Source: Melieria omissa
Taxonomy: Eukaryota; Arthropoda; Insecta; Diptera; Ulidiidae
Length of the DNA: 64,000 bases
Assembly: GCA_963971225.1 (NCBI GenBank)
Contig: OZ020267.1
Location: forward strand, 4,402,001 to 4,466,000
Direction of reading: 5' to 3'
Shown here piece by piece: positions 1 to 10,332 of this stretch. Position numbers and translations under genes: made by a program. Numbering within the stretch: position 1 is the first letter of the stretch; every line of letters begins with the position of its first letter. The notes beneath the pieces are model-generated. The model searched no databases and was not told the origin of the DNA. It saw nothing but the letters and a program-made list of their open reading frames with translations.

Positions 1-56
1 ATCTATTGTACCTTTCGACATCTTTAAAATACATTTTCCATTTGGATCAATACACT

Positions 57-264
57 TTTGAAAGCTTCACTTCAACTATCTTGAACTCTTTTGAAACTTA
101 AAATTTTTCAAGAGATTTTTTTTCCGACAAAGAATTTCCCAACACTCTTTCCACATGTTTTGAAAGCTTCACTTCAATTATCTTGAACTCTTTGGAAACT
201 TAAAAATTTGCATCACATTTTTTGTTTTGCAATAAAGAATTTCCCAACAATCTTTCCACATGTT
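57..264. repeat. Two-unit tandem duplication, period about 102 bp
   Basis: Two adjacent units both carry GAAAGCTTCACTTCAA, then ATCTTGAACTC, then AAGAATTTCCCAACA and CTTTCCACATGTT, in the same order and about 102 bp apart. The units differ by scattered substitutions and small indels, so the duplication is not very recent. No coding potential is seen across it. Confidence 0.8.
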
Positions 265-1766
265 GAAGACCCGCACATGGTGTTGAAAAAAAAACAACCC
301 ACTGAGACACAGCACACTGGTAGCCGAAACTCGAAACCACGTCTAAGTGGCCGCGACGAAGAAATCAAACTGAATGTTTACAAAACACAACACACATTCT
401 GCCACATGCAACAAAATAATAACACATATAAAAATATGAAAAAAATTAAAAGCAAAACAAAACTCACCAATTTGCACACCTTTTCCTGCAGCGCATGAAA
501 ATATTGAAAAAAAATAATGGCCATAAATCATAATTTTCGGAAAAAATTAAAAACCTCAACCGGAAAAAATGAACAAAATAAAACTAACTGCGGCACAAAA
601 CTAAATGCAACCAACTAAACCAAGCAAAACCCAACAACCGGCCTAAGCCATTTTTTCACGGTCTGCACAGTTTTTTATGACTGAATTCTACGCTGTTGCG
701 AGAACAACTCTGAAATATACCAAAAGGATATTCAGAATTTCTGTGGTGCTAAAAAAAAACATAAAACACAAAACTAAAAATTAGCCTCAAGGTCAAATTT
801 TATAGCTGCCTCATAAAAAAGAACAGCGAAAAAAAAATACCCACAGATGCAAAGAAACAAAAAACGAGCGCCGCGACAGGGAACTCTTAGCCAAATCAGA
901 GAGGCTTCGCTGTGCTGCACGCTGCATCATAGCTTGGAAGTAGCAGCTCAGTTCTAAGCGGCCGAGTTGCACTTGCTGTTGCAGGCAGCATTGACCTTAG
1001 CTCAAGGTCATAATTTCTTTTAAGTATTTTGCAGTTATTGCACTTTTTATGATTCATTCGAACATTCAAACGCATTCACAGCCTTCAATCGTTATGATTT
1101 TTATGAGTGCAGATGACACTTGTCAATGTCAGTGCACACCTTGCTGGCTACTTTCTGTGTTGGCCACATATGCCGTAAGGTGACTTCTTGTGTGACCAAT
1201 TGGTGTGGTGGTCATTAATTTTAATTGATGAAACAAAGAATAAGAATGAGGTGTGTATAATTAATTGTTGTTGCATTGAATCAAATATAAAATTGTAAAT
1301 AATCTTTTTTAGTTTACTTCTATTTTGAAGCGAACAAGTGAAGTAAATGGGCGACTTTGGCCTTTGAAGGATCATACATTGCAGCAGTGGCAAAGACTCT
1401 TGCATGACATGCAAACTTTTAGCATTGCATCTACCGGTGAGGCATTTTAGTGATCATGAAGTTCCACTGTAAGAACAAAAATATTTCTAGGACATTATCA
1501 GCAGCTTGCAACTTTGACAGTTGGTCTAAAAATTATGTGTCTTGTGTGCTTTTTTTATAATGTTTCAAAGTTATGTAGAGATTACTAAAAGCACTTCGAA
1601 TCGGTTCATATGGAAACCACGATGAGGGGGTCTAACTTTTTTTCGAGCTATCAAAATCAGTCTAATGTGGTTCGAAAGCAACGTACGCATCTTAACTCAG
1701 CTAAAGGCTTTGAGAATAGACCTCACATGAAGTGCAGAGTAGAGATTGTAGTCAATTGCCGATTAA
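265..1766. other. Non-coding AT-rich stretch
   Basis: Apart from poly-A and poly-T runs I see no gene, RNA or repeat here. Open frames are under 100 codons, mostly start at non-ATG codons, and show no recognisable domain. Confidence 0.6.
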
Positions 1767-2184
1767 TCCTTTAGCTACAGATTTTTACTGGGGAAAGCTA
1801 AAATTTTAAATTTTGCGTTTTATGCTTCTATGTGTTTTTATTAGCAACATTCCATCAGAAATTTTTTAATTTTTACACTCGGACCCTGTATTTTAGAGGG
1901 TTTTTCTATGTGAGCAACCACATCGTTGTGAAGAAGAAGTTATCTGAATTTAGATTCTGAATATAGAATTTTTCTGCTTCTTTTTCCTTTACTGTCACAA
2001 TATACCATTAAAAAATGTGTATACTTCTCTTCTTTAAACTTAAAAATTCAGTTTATTAATTTTGTATTTTTCCTAAAACTTCAAACTATTCTATGGACCA
2101 ATCAAAATGTATTCTTGAAACAACAGAAGGTTCCGACGTGCACAAAGTAGCATGTTGCCATATGGCAACAAAATAGCGAAAGGG
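1767..2184. mobile_element. TTAA-bounded non-autonomous piggyBac-like element (418 bp)
   Basis: The element is flanked by TTAA on both sides (1763-1766 and 2185-2188), the target duplication of the piggyBac superfamily. Its termini are imperfect inverted repeats: left TCCTTTAGCTA, right (reverse complement) CCCTTTCGCTA. Termini beginning CCCTTT are typical of piggyBac elements. A perfect 18-bp palindrome at 2153-2170 (TGTTGCCATATGGCAACA) lies 14 bp inside the right end and could be a subterminal transposase site. No transposase sequence is present, so it would need an enzyme supplied in trans. The left terminus lacks the palindrome, which makes the call moderate. Confidence 0.5.
2153..2170. 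repeat. Perfect 18-bp palindrome
   Basis: TGTTGCCATATGGCAACA is its own reverse complement. It sits just inside the right terminus of the TTAA-bounded element at 1767-2184. Confidence 0.9.
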
Positions 2185-2188
2185 TTAA

Positions 2189-5100
2189 TCATCTATATGT
2201 GCATACAAATACATCGTACGTAGTTTGTACTCACACACCCACCTATCCGTGAGTGCATATTTCATTTTCCTGCACATAACTTTTGTTCACCACAACAACA
2301 AAAACAACATGAAAAGAATTGACATGGCCATATAAGGCAACGTGTGACTTTTGCCACAAATTTGAAATGTGCCTCAAATAAATTCGCCGAGCACTGATTT
2401 CGCTTTAAAGTGTTTCGCAGTCATATTTGCAGTTCCTGTTCCTGCCGCTTTGGTTTGTGTTGCTGTTGCTGTTGACTTGTTGTTGTTGCGGTTAGAGCGT
2501 CTGATTTATGCCGTGTTAAATGTAAATCACTTCACTATATGAAAAGCCCATTTAGGCCATGTTCCGACATGAGTGCCGCACTCGTGGCGAGTGCCGCACA
2601 TACATTGCATGCACGTTGCAGAAACCACAACCACAGCTTCGGCGCTTCGTTCTCTGGCCCGCTCCTGTAGCGCGACGGTGTTATAGTGCATTGGCTACAC
2701 TTGCCGCCCCCTCAATCCGCCGTCAGCCTCACCATCTGTGCGCTTTGGCCACGACATTTTGTTGTTGTTGTTGCTACTACTAGCTGTGCCGTGTTGTTGA
2801 CGTGCTGCAGTTTTGTTGTTGTTGCAACAACACATGCATTTAATGCGGCCGTGTGTTGGTCGTTGGACCAGCCGTGATTTGACTCATTTTGACCCGAAAT
2901 TTATGGCCGCACACAGATTCGGTGTACGATTTCATGTCCCTTGACATGTTGTTGTGCTGTGTTGTGGTTATTGTTTTTGTTGCTGTTGTTGTTGTACACT
3001 GCTCCATTTATGCATGTATGAGTAGGTTGTTATATTTAAGTGTTTGTGAGGTTATGTACTCTCGAATTTACGTTTATGCGCAGCGCCACGAAACGTGTCC
3101 AATGTTCGGCGCGGTCAGCCACAAGCGGCTTTGCGCCATCAAAATGTTGACGCGACTGCAACAGCTGACAAAAATACTGTAAAATATTAAAAAGAAAATA
3201 AATATAAATTTCGGTTAGTAGTAGTTGATAGATTTTTCACTCAGAAATATACTGAAATTTTGGTTTATGAAAAAAAAGAAATTTACATGTAAAATTTGTA
3301 GTGTCTGAAAAAATTCACTGCTTGAAATATGATTAGATTGTTTGATGTTTTATAATAAACAATTTGATAGGTGATTTCATTAGTTTAAAGTCGAGTGATG
3401 AAACTTGGTATCACAACAAGAAACACACTTCACACAATCCTATTTAAAGTCACAACCCCCCACTGGGCCCAACCGAACAACTGCGCTGATCGTGTGAGGC
3501 GATGTTGTCGGCACTGCAGCCGACACCAATAAAACAGCGAATAATTAGCAAATTAACTTTTTGTTGCTGCCATTGCCGCCATTTTAGACACTATTAACAT
3601 TTTATAATTAATCCTAAACACGCAATTCTCGCTAAATAAATTGCTTTGAAAATCAGCTGCTCCCCATTTGCTGCCGCCGCACGCTGCCATGTCAGTTCGC
3701 TCACTGGTTGGTGGGCTGAATTTAAAATGCAACAAAGTCCTTTTAATGTAAGCCGACACGTCGTGGTGCATGCAACACAATTGGCAAATTAGCTAAAAAA
3801 ATAAAAATAATAAAAACAACAACAAAAAACTGCATGCAGCGAGTAAACGCGGTGAATCGCCAATTTGCATGGAAATTATTACAACAAAAAAATGCGAATA
3901 TATACAGCAACGGTTAATTAAAATGCATTTGGCGTTGCTTTTGCGGTTGGGCCGATGGGAGCCAACAACAGTGTAGACCGGACTAACGAGTGAGCGAGTA
4001 TTAACAATTAGTTAGCCACTTTGGCCATCATTAACATTATGCTTGGTCATGCTTGATGCGATTGTTGGTTGTTGTTGTTGCTGTTTGTTTAGTTGCGGTA
4101 ATTTGAGTGGTCATAAAAATGTAAAACGCATGTTAACTAAATTAACGGGCGATTAAACAATGACGACTACAACTAAAACTGCAATGGCGGCGACTGCGAT
4201 CACATACAAGAAATGCCAATGTACAAGAACTATTAAAAGTCATGTGGGTATATATATTTCTCAGTTTCCTATAAACCACAGATTGGGTTAAAATTGTAAG
4301 AATTTACTACAACATTTTTTATTCTCTCAATGTCACGTTTTGAGCTTAAATCGATTTTGGAAGCTTTCATTGTTCGACCCAACAAAGTGTAGGAAAATAG
4401 TATGAAAAACAATGCTTTATATAAATAACAACAAACACTAAAGGATTTTCCTAAACTCCTCTAATAAGTAAACGAACGAACCAGAATTCGTCGGCATTCG
4501 GTCGCCCGCACTGCGCCACCAACTCGTAATTCACCGCACCACACAAATCCCTAATCTAAATCCTAGCGCAGCCCGACTAGGCACACTCCACAGTTCCCCC
4601 GTCACCCGGGTAGCCGGTCGGCACATGCTGCCCACTCGTCGCGCCACCACCAACACTCCTTGCAGCATGCTCCACGCGCGTCGTAACTTCACATTTTCGC
4701 CGCCCACATTTCCTTCTGGACACAAATTTATTAATCTCAAATCTTGGTCTGTAAATCGTCGTGGGCCGTGCGACTTGAGGCGCAATAAGTGCCAAGCCTG
4801 GCCAGGCGGCAGCCGAGCATCCGCGTCACCATTGCTCACTGGTGGCGGGGTTGGGTGTTGGACTCTGTGGCGGCGCCGGCAGTCGAGGGGAGCCTTTGTT
4901 AGTTGCGTATTTGCTGGAGTATAAAATTGCGTTTCGCCTCTTTTTCGCTGTTCGTTTGTGTGTGTGTTGGTGTAGTGCTTGTTAGGCTGAGTTGTTGCTG
5001 TTTGTGTTATTGTTGTTATTGTTGTTGTAACAAGATTTAATTTTGTAAAAAAGTTTCTTAGCACAATTTATGTGGAGTACATGTGGCGTGTTGTATGTGT

Positions 5101-5412
5101 TTTCGCATAAAGTGTTGCCGCCTGGATTTATAACACATGAATAAACCCGAGGGGCCAACAAACGGCTACGACAACAAACAACAACGGCGGCGGCAAACAA
5201 CTGCGACAAGCATTACACATCGAACGCGTGAGTTGGCTGTGACTCGAAATATTTAGGAGCATGAAATGTACACAGCGAGTAGTCCCGTCCAGTTCGAGTT
5301 GTAGTTGTAGTTGGCGCAAAAAGTACTGTAATCGTGTGTGGTCAATGAAATGACTGGATGCCTGAAAAAGTTTAGTTGAGATAATTGAAAGAATTTTGGT
5401 TTGAAATACTTA
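2189..5412. other. Unique-looking non-coding block
   Basis: Mixed-composition DNA with short GTT/CAA tracts near 2760-2830, 2975-2995, 4065-4085 and 4990-5030. A GC-richer patch at 4490-4920 is open on both strands (177 codons on the minus strand 4531-5064, 99 codons on the plus strand 4625-4924). Neither translation shows a domain I recognise, and double-strand openness is what GC-rich DNA gives by chance. No transposon ends were found. Confidence 0.55.
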
Positions 5413-5414
5413 TA

Positions 5415-5854
5415 CACCAATATCTCGCTTTGCGTCGTTTCGTTTTGCGTTTTTTTGAAGTTGCGTCGCTGCTGAATTAGTACTAATTTCCTTTGTTTTA
5501 CTTTTTTTAACTTTTGTGAAAGAAAGCCGACTTACGACAACAGCCACTATGGACTCATCAGACAGTGATTAATTTTTATTTTGTTCTTATAAATAAATTG
5601 AATATTTTATTTTGTTTTAGCTGAATTTTTTTTTTTAATATTTGTATGTATATAATAAAATTGTATATTATTTTTGTTTTTTAAATGTTTACTTTGTTAA
5701 ATTTTTTTTTTAAAAAGTAGTATTTTCGTAACCCTGGAACCTATCTTTGATCTTTGCATGGTTTGCTATAGGAAATCATAATTCACTTTGCGTCGTTTAA
5801 ATTTGCACCATGTTTTTTTGGAGCGTAACCATGACGCAAAGTGCGCTATGGGTG
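5415..5854 (+). mobile_element. Short terminal-inverted-repeat element (440 bp), superfamily uncertain
   Basis: The ends are imperfect inverted repeats of about 23 bp: left CACCAATATCTCGCTTTGCG, right (reverse complement) CACCCATAGCGCACTTTGCG. Both are followed by a TC, and TA flanks both ends (5413-5414, 5855-5856). An internal copy of CACTTTGCGTCGTTT occurs near 5782. After a promoter-like AT-rich leader, a seven-codon frame at 5549-5572 reads MDSSDSD and stops at once, with AATAAA-like signals beyond. It looks like a deletion derivative that kept a transposase start and lost the rest, but the parent element is not visible here. The superfamily is not assigned. Confidence 0.55.
5549..5572 (+). 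pseudogene. Seven-codon mini-ORF, possible truncated transposase start
   Basis: ATG followed by Asp-Ser-Ser-Asp-Ser-Asp and TAA, inside the terminal-inverted-repeat element at 5415-5854. Acidic serine-rich openings of this kind occur at the N-terminus of several DNA-transposon proteins, so it may be the stub of a deleted transposase gene. It could equally be chance; seven codons cannot prove homology. Confidence 0.2.
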
Positions 5855-5984
5855 TACTTGAATTTCTATTAGGAACTGATTAGTATTTTTCGCTAACTTT
5901 CGAGTAGGGTTGCCACATAGATGCTTTTAACAACATATGAAAATCCTTGCATTAGCCGCTTGAAATGGGTGTAGCTGTTTTCCT

Positions 5985-6310
5985 ATAGAGAGAAGTATGA
6001 ATTTTTGTATATCTTAAACTAAGTTAGAAGGACGCAATTCAAGGATGTGGTAGTATACATATTAGTCCTTAAGATATATTAAAAAAAACCATTGTAAATT
6101 TAAAAGGACATTTTCAATACACCTTCGCTCTTTTGCACCAAAACATTAGATTTTTTAAGATTCTAAGGATTTTTCTCTTTCATTTGATACCCATATTTCT
6201 CTTCTACAATGCGTTAAATTTTTAAAATATTTTTTTGAAATAAATATGTCCTTGAAATTTCAAAGTTTTAAAAAAAAAATCCCAACGTCAGAGAGAAAAA
6301 CTAAAAACCT
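5985..6310 (-). repeat. Interspersed AT-rich repeat, family A copy 1
   Basis: This copy matches 35975-36290 and 63592-63915 in the same orientation. Shared landmarks in order are AAGTTAGAAGGACG, ACATATTAGTCCTTAAGATAT, GGACATTTTCAATAC, TTTTGCACCAAAACATT, TCATTTGATACCCATAT, ATGTCCTTGAAATTT and GACGTCAGAGAG. It is non-coding. The internal TTTCATTTGATACCCATAT appears in reverse in the family at 18516 and 61345, so the families are related. The type of element is not known. Confidence 0.75.
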
Positions 6311-6329
6311 TTACTACAATTGGCGAGTA

Positions 6330-6559
6330 CAGTCGTGTCTGGGTATAGTGAACCTCCTATATAGTAAACAGCTCGATATAGTGAACACCCAAATTTTGAC
6401 ATCGAGCCTCTAATTATAGAAAACTATTTTCAGGCAAAAAACAAAAATTGTATTTTGAGCTAATAAAAGGAGTTTTTGAACAAAAATGTTAACCTTGATA
6501 TAGTGAACAACCTCAATACAGTGAACAGGCCTTGCAATAAGTAGTTTCAGACACCACTG
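6330..6559. mobile_element. Tc1/mariner-pogo type MITE, copy 1 (230 bp)
   Basis: It is flanked by TA on both sides (6328-6329, 6560-6561). The left end reads CAGTCGTGTCTGGGTATAGT and the right end is a decayed inverted copy ending in CCACTG. The interior carries repeated ATATAGTGAAC-like words and no transposase. It aligns along its whole length with 43261-43509. CAGT termini with a TA duplication fit the Tc1/mariner/pogo group; which branch is inference. Confidence 0.75.
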
Positions 6560-6561
6560 TA

Positions 6562-7156
6562 TATAGATTATTCGTGTGTTTTGAAATTTTTTTTAAGCTT
6601 AAAAGTTTTTAACACAACAGGGTGCTTTGACTATGAAAATAGTTGCCAAAATATGTTTTGTTGCCAGTGTTTCCAATACATCATACTTCGTTATCTAAAA
6701 ATCTCCCAAAACTCCCCTAAGGATCCGAAAAATCCCCTAACGTAAAATATAAATGACCTAAACTTTCTCCTAAACAATTCTTCCTGCTAAAAATTCTCCT
6801 AAACGGTCAAGAATATCCTTAATTTAGGAGGACATCTCCTGATCTGGACACTCACTAAGAGGCCCGTTCAGAGGAATGAAACTATGGCGGGAAAAGAGGG
6901 CAATTGTCATTGTAATTGTTTTCTAATATTTTGTTAAAAGAAAAATTATCGTATGACTCTAAAGTGGGTTATAAAACAATCGCAATTGTAGATCGATAAA
7001 AGACGATGACACTCTCGATAACACTCTCGGGTTATGTGGCAAATGTCTATCTTTCGATCTTCTTTTATCTTCAATTTTTTTCTAGCTGTTACAAGCTTAT
7101 TGAAATGTTTCCTCAAAATTAGTCAAGTAGACGTTTAGTAACCAAGATACTGGATG
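6562..7156. other. AT-rich spacer between MITEs
   Basis: No gene is seen. A patch at 6695-6840 is unusually rich in CTCCTAAA-like words, and a weak inverted pair (GATAAAAGA with TCTTTTATC) lies near 6995-7070. Neither supports a named feature. Confidence 0.5.
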
Positions 7157-7164
7157 CTTAAGTA

Positions 7165-7323
7165 CAGTGGCGGATTCAGGGGGGTGTTTTGGGTTTGAAA
7201 CCCTCCCCCCCCGAAATATTAGGATCGACTTTAAAACTTCATACAAGTTAAAAGGCATTTTATGAATATTAAAGAATTACTTTTTGAAACCCCCCCCGAA
7301 ATATTTTTCCGAATCCGCCGCTG
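7165..7323. mobile_element. hAT-like MITE, copy A (159 bp)
   Basis: Terminal inverted repeats CAGTGGCGGATTC and (right end, reverse complement) CAGCGGCGGATTCGG. A flanking 8-bp direct duplication is CTTAAGTA on the left and CTTAAGTT on the right (7 of 8), the size expected for hAT elements. Poly-G/poly-C runs and CCGAAATATT sit just inside each end. Related copies are at 9084-9242 (inverted) and 53165-53325. There is no transposase. Confidence 0.75.
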
Positions 7324-7331
7324 CTTAAGTT

Positions 7332-9083
7332 CTACCATATCGAAGGAATATTAATATTTATCAAAGGAAAAAATGTTCGAAAGACGGCTCAGCTTTAACA
7401 TGAAAAGACTGATTTAAGTCGACTTCCCGTAAGTTAAGGTTGACTGATTTAAGTCAACTCCCGTAAGTTAAGGTCGAGTAAAGCTAAGTTAGGACCAACT
7501 ATTAAGAACGTCTTTCCAAGCGTTTGAAGTAAATCTAACACATTTTTTTAAAATAACTTTTTACTACTCTAAGTGCTCATTAAAATAGACGCAATTCAAA
7601 TTTCATATCTCAATTTCTATTCTTCAACCTTTTGCAGATATTTGCAAGAAGAGCGTTACATCCTCTGCTCAGAAAACCTATCAACTTCATCCCTCCGACG
7701 TCACATGGTTGGTCGAAAAAAGATAATGGCAACACAAGAAACCACAGCCTCGAATGAATGCCAATTTCAGTCACGAACTAGCGACACCCACTCCACAGCG
7801 ATGCGCTTAGCGGCGTCTTTGCGTCGCTGCGCAGCGCCTTAACGGACTTATCGAGCGCTTTAAATCAGCGCGGACGCTGCCGTGTCGGCCACGGCCACAA
7901 TTCAGTAGAACGCTTTAAAGGCTGTTTATGGCTTCGCGCTCCTTGTGCAGTCGTAAATTTGTGCAGCAACAACTATGGCCGCTGCCGGTTGGCGGTCGGC
8001 TGCATCTATAATTTAGTTATAAAAATAACCACAATAGTTTTAGTCGAGCGCCAAGGACCGTCGCGTAAGATGAGATCTGGCGTGCAGCAAAATGCAATGC
8101 CATGGTCTGCCTGTGAATAATTTCAAGAAGGGCGCTGCAGCAGTGGAACCGACGAGACGCTCCACATCGATCAAGGAAGAGGCAGCACGGCTGCAGCGCG
8201 CAGGGCATTTGCGTGGCTAAGCGAAGTTACATGATGGCTACGGGCTAGAGAGAAGGCGTCTGTTACTGGGTTTATTGTTGTGGTTGCTATTGTTGCTGAC
8301 TGTGAGCTGCAAGTGTGGCGCAATTAAAAAAGCATATTGCGTGCTTGGCGGTGCAGATTTGATGGCGCATTGCCGATACGTAACGCTCGAGGTGGGGCCA
8401 ACTATGTGCGCGTAAAAATGGGCTTGTTAAAAACTACAACAACAATAACAACAAATGCCACTTTGTAATGAACATAAATGAAATTTAATTTAACGAAGCA
8501 GTTTTTCCTCTGCATTCGCGGCAAGTGACGCAGGGAAGGTGAAAAATTCAATTAAAATTCAGCTTATCAGATGCCAACTTAAACGCTTTTGCCGCCATGC
8601 GCCAAAGCGTTGCGCCATGCAACGATTTATTGTAGAATTTTTGACATTTTTATTTTTATAGAAAATATAAATTTCCATATGCAATTTCTGTTATTTAATT
8701 CAGTCAATTTGACCGTCGAGTCTAATTTATGATGCCGCACAGTGATCTGTTAGTGGACAAAAATTGAATAAATAGTTGATGTCAAATGCAACGATATTTG
8801 TTTTATTTGAAAAAAAAATGTTGCAAAAAGACACAAGTTGCACTAAATGGGAACTGTAACTTTTTCAAGTCGGAGCCTCAGTCTGTGAATACATTTTTGC
8901 CGTTTTATGCTTAAATGACTGGTTTTTGGATAAAAATTATAAAAATCATAATTTTTTTATTTATCACATTTCTGGCAACAAAATGTTTTAAACGTAGATC
9001 GAGCTTGAAAAAAATTAAGGAATCCTTTTTGATACATAATAAAATTCATATGGAAAATGAAAAAATTTAAGGTATTGTCTTAC
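7332..9083. other. Unique-looking block with one weak zinc-finger-like frame
   Basis: Short direct words (TTAAGTCGACT, TAAGTTAAGGT) repeat at 7415-7490. From 7640 to 7720 a plus-strand frame after a pyrimidine-rich stretch and TTTTGCAG reads like the tail of a BED-type zinc finger (see the separate entry). The rest shows no coding signal; the segment 8660-9080 is plain AT-rich DNA. Confidence 0.5.
7634..7842 (+). pseudogene. Possible BED-type zinc-finger fragment
   Basis: An open frame running to a stop at 7842 contains CSENLSTSSLRRHM at about 7667-7710. That resembles the C-terminal half of BED zinc fingers found at the start of hAT transposases, where a small residue-rich stretch leads into an L-x-R-H helix. 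The first cysteine pair and the final histidine are not convincingly placed. The upstream bases TTCAACCTTTTGCAG look like a 3' splice site, so an exon is an alternative reading. The downstream part of the frame is not recognisable. Confidence 0.2.
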
Positions 9084-9242
9084 CAGGGGCGGATTTAGAA
9101 AAATATTTCGGGGGGGGGTTTCAAAAAGTAATCCTTTGATATTCATAAATTGTCTTTTAATTTGTATGTAATTTTAATGTCGATCCTAATATTTCGGGGG
9201 GGAGGTTTGAACCCCCAAAACACCCCCCTGAAACCGCCACTG
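9084..9242. mobile_element. hAT-like MITE, copy B (159 bp, inverted relative to copy A)
   Basis: Begins CAGGGGCGGATTTAG and ends CCGCCACTG. Inside are the same G/C runs and AATATTTCGGGGGG as copy A, read on the opposite strand. Flanks TGTCTTAC and TATGTTAC match at 6 of 8 positions, a decayed 8-bp duplication. It lies about 25 bp beyond the 3' end of the piggyBac transposase remnant. Confidence 0.7.
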
Positions 9243-9265
9243 TATGTTACAAATGTGATTTATTT

Positions 9266-9880
9266 TTAAAGTAAGCATTTATTAGTGCAATCAATGCAAA
9301 CATATTTGTCTTTGCAATATGGTTTTTCACATCGATAGTAGAATAAGGAGGTCCATTTATGTTTGCCCATTCCAGAATAGTAGCATTTAGGATGTTCTTC
9401 TTGGATGATTTATCAGTTGTTAATTGTTACGAATTCATTATCATTATTTTCAGATTTAGAAAAATTGCAATGTGAAAGTTTCGAAGGCAACTCCTTAGAT
9501 GCGTCGTTTCTTGGAAGTTGCTTTCTGTTCTGGATGTAAGGCGAAGCCAACGAAATTGCAAGCTCATGCAAGAATGGCTAACGTTCTGATTCTTGTTGGT
9601 CTGTTTCCGCGCCGCAATATCGATTATATTTGAAAACAGCCATTGAAGCCATTTACATCTATAGCAGTTCAAAATTTTGACAACTGTATTAACACCTTCT
9701 TTCGTTGTGTTATAAAAAGAAATAATTTCTGGCAATATCCCTGAATCGTTGACAATATTAGACCCGCGATGCATTGTGCTGCATTCTACATACATAGTTC
9801 GTATTTGAAACAACAATAAACCATATCTCTCAGGTTTAGAGAGAACGTACTACCGGAATTTGCAGCGGCCTTGAGGAGTT
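9266..9880 (-). pseudogene. piggyBac-like transposase remnant (C-terminal part with cysteine-rich domain)
   Basis: Read on the minus strand, the segment begins near 9880 and runs to a stop at 9266. Recognisable piggyBac landmarks appear in order: an STMH motif (about 9775), EIISFYNTTKEGV (about 9725), SNIIDIAA in the hydrophobic stretch that follows, then the segment leading to a C-terminal cysteine-rich domain at 9266-9394. That domain carries spaced cysteines of the form C-x4-C-x5-C-x2-C-x4-C. In active enzymes the conserved GVD motif here supplies an acidic catalytic residue; this copy has GVN, so that acid is lost. The frame changes near 9490 and there are stops near 9410, so the gene is dead. 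The N-terminal half and first catalytic aspartates are missing. The family is known to cut and paste at TTAA, which fits the TTAA-bounded elements just to the right. Confidence 0.7.
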
Positions 9881-9945
9881 TTTAATACCAATTTTGATTA
9901 AGTACGAAATAAACACTTAAACACATTTTCAGTTTTGGCTAAATT

Positions 9946-10312
9946 CTGGCGTTCAGGTCAGGATATCTGAGCTTTGATGTATTCAGAGACCTATCATAGA
10001 ATTTTATGGCGAATATTTTCATGGTACATTTTATCCTTAAAAAGTCCTGTTTTACAGGACATTTTTGGCATTTTAGAAAACATGGGTCATATTGACCCAT
10101 ACAAATAGGAGTTACAGGGTTAAAATGCTCCACAAAAATGTTCTTCGTAGTATATCACATCAAATTGTAGTAGAACACATCACATACCTAAAATGTGAGG
10201 TTACATGGTTTTCGTATGCCGAATCACCATAAGAATGAGCAAAAAGGGGAAAACTTTGACCCCTCCTTAAAAAAACATTCAGCCGTAAACTTTCAAAACG
10301 TCGATACACCAC
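9946..10312. repeat. Hairpin-bearing interspersed repeat, copy 1
   Basis: Aligned along its whole length with 30420-30774 in the same orientation: CTGAGCTTTGATGTATTC, TTTTATGGCGAATATTTTC, then two hairpins, then a TTAA and TGCTCCA. It continues to ATGTGAGGTTACATGG and CGTAAACTTTCAAAACG. The hairpins are GTCCTG/CAGGAC (10044-10060) and ATGGGTCA/TGACCCAT (10082-10100). The TTAA at 10120-10123 preceded by CTCC...CCCTGT-type sequence (reverse strand) looks like a piggyBac terminus, so the left part may be the 5' end of the element whose transposase remnant lies at 9266-9880. No coding potential. Confidence 0.75.
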
Positions 10313-10332
10313 TGATGGCAACCCTGCTTTAA

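Noticed and set aside
4531..5064. 177-codon minus-strand open frame as a gene
   Set aside because: The opposite strand is also open over 4625-4924, no domain is recognisable, and the minus-strand frame includes poly-Thr/Asn from CAA simple repeats.
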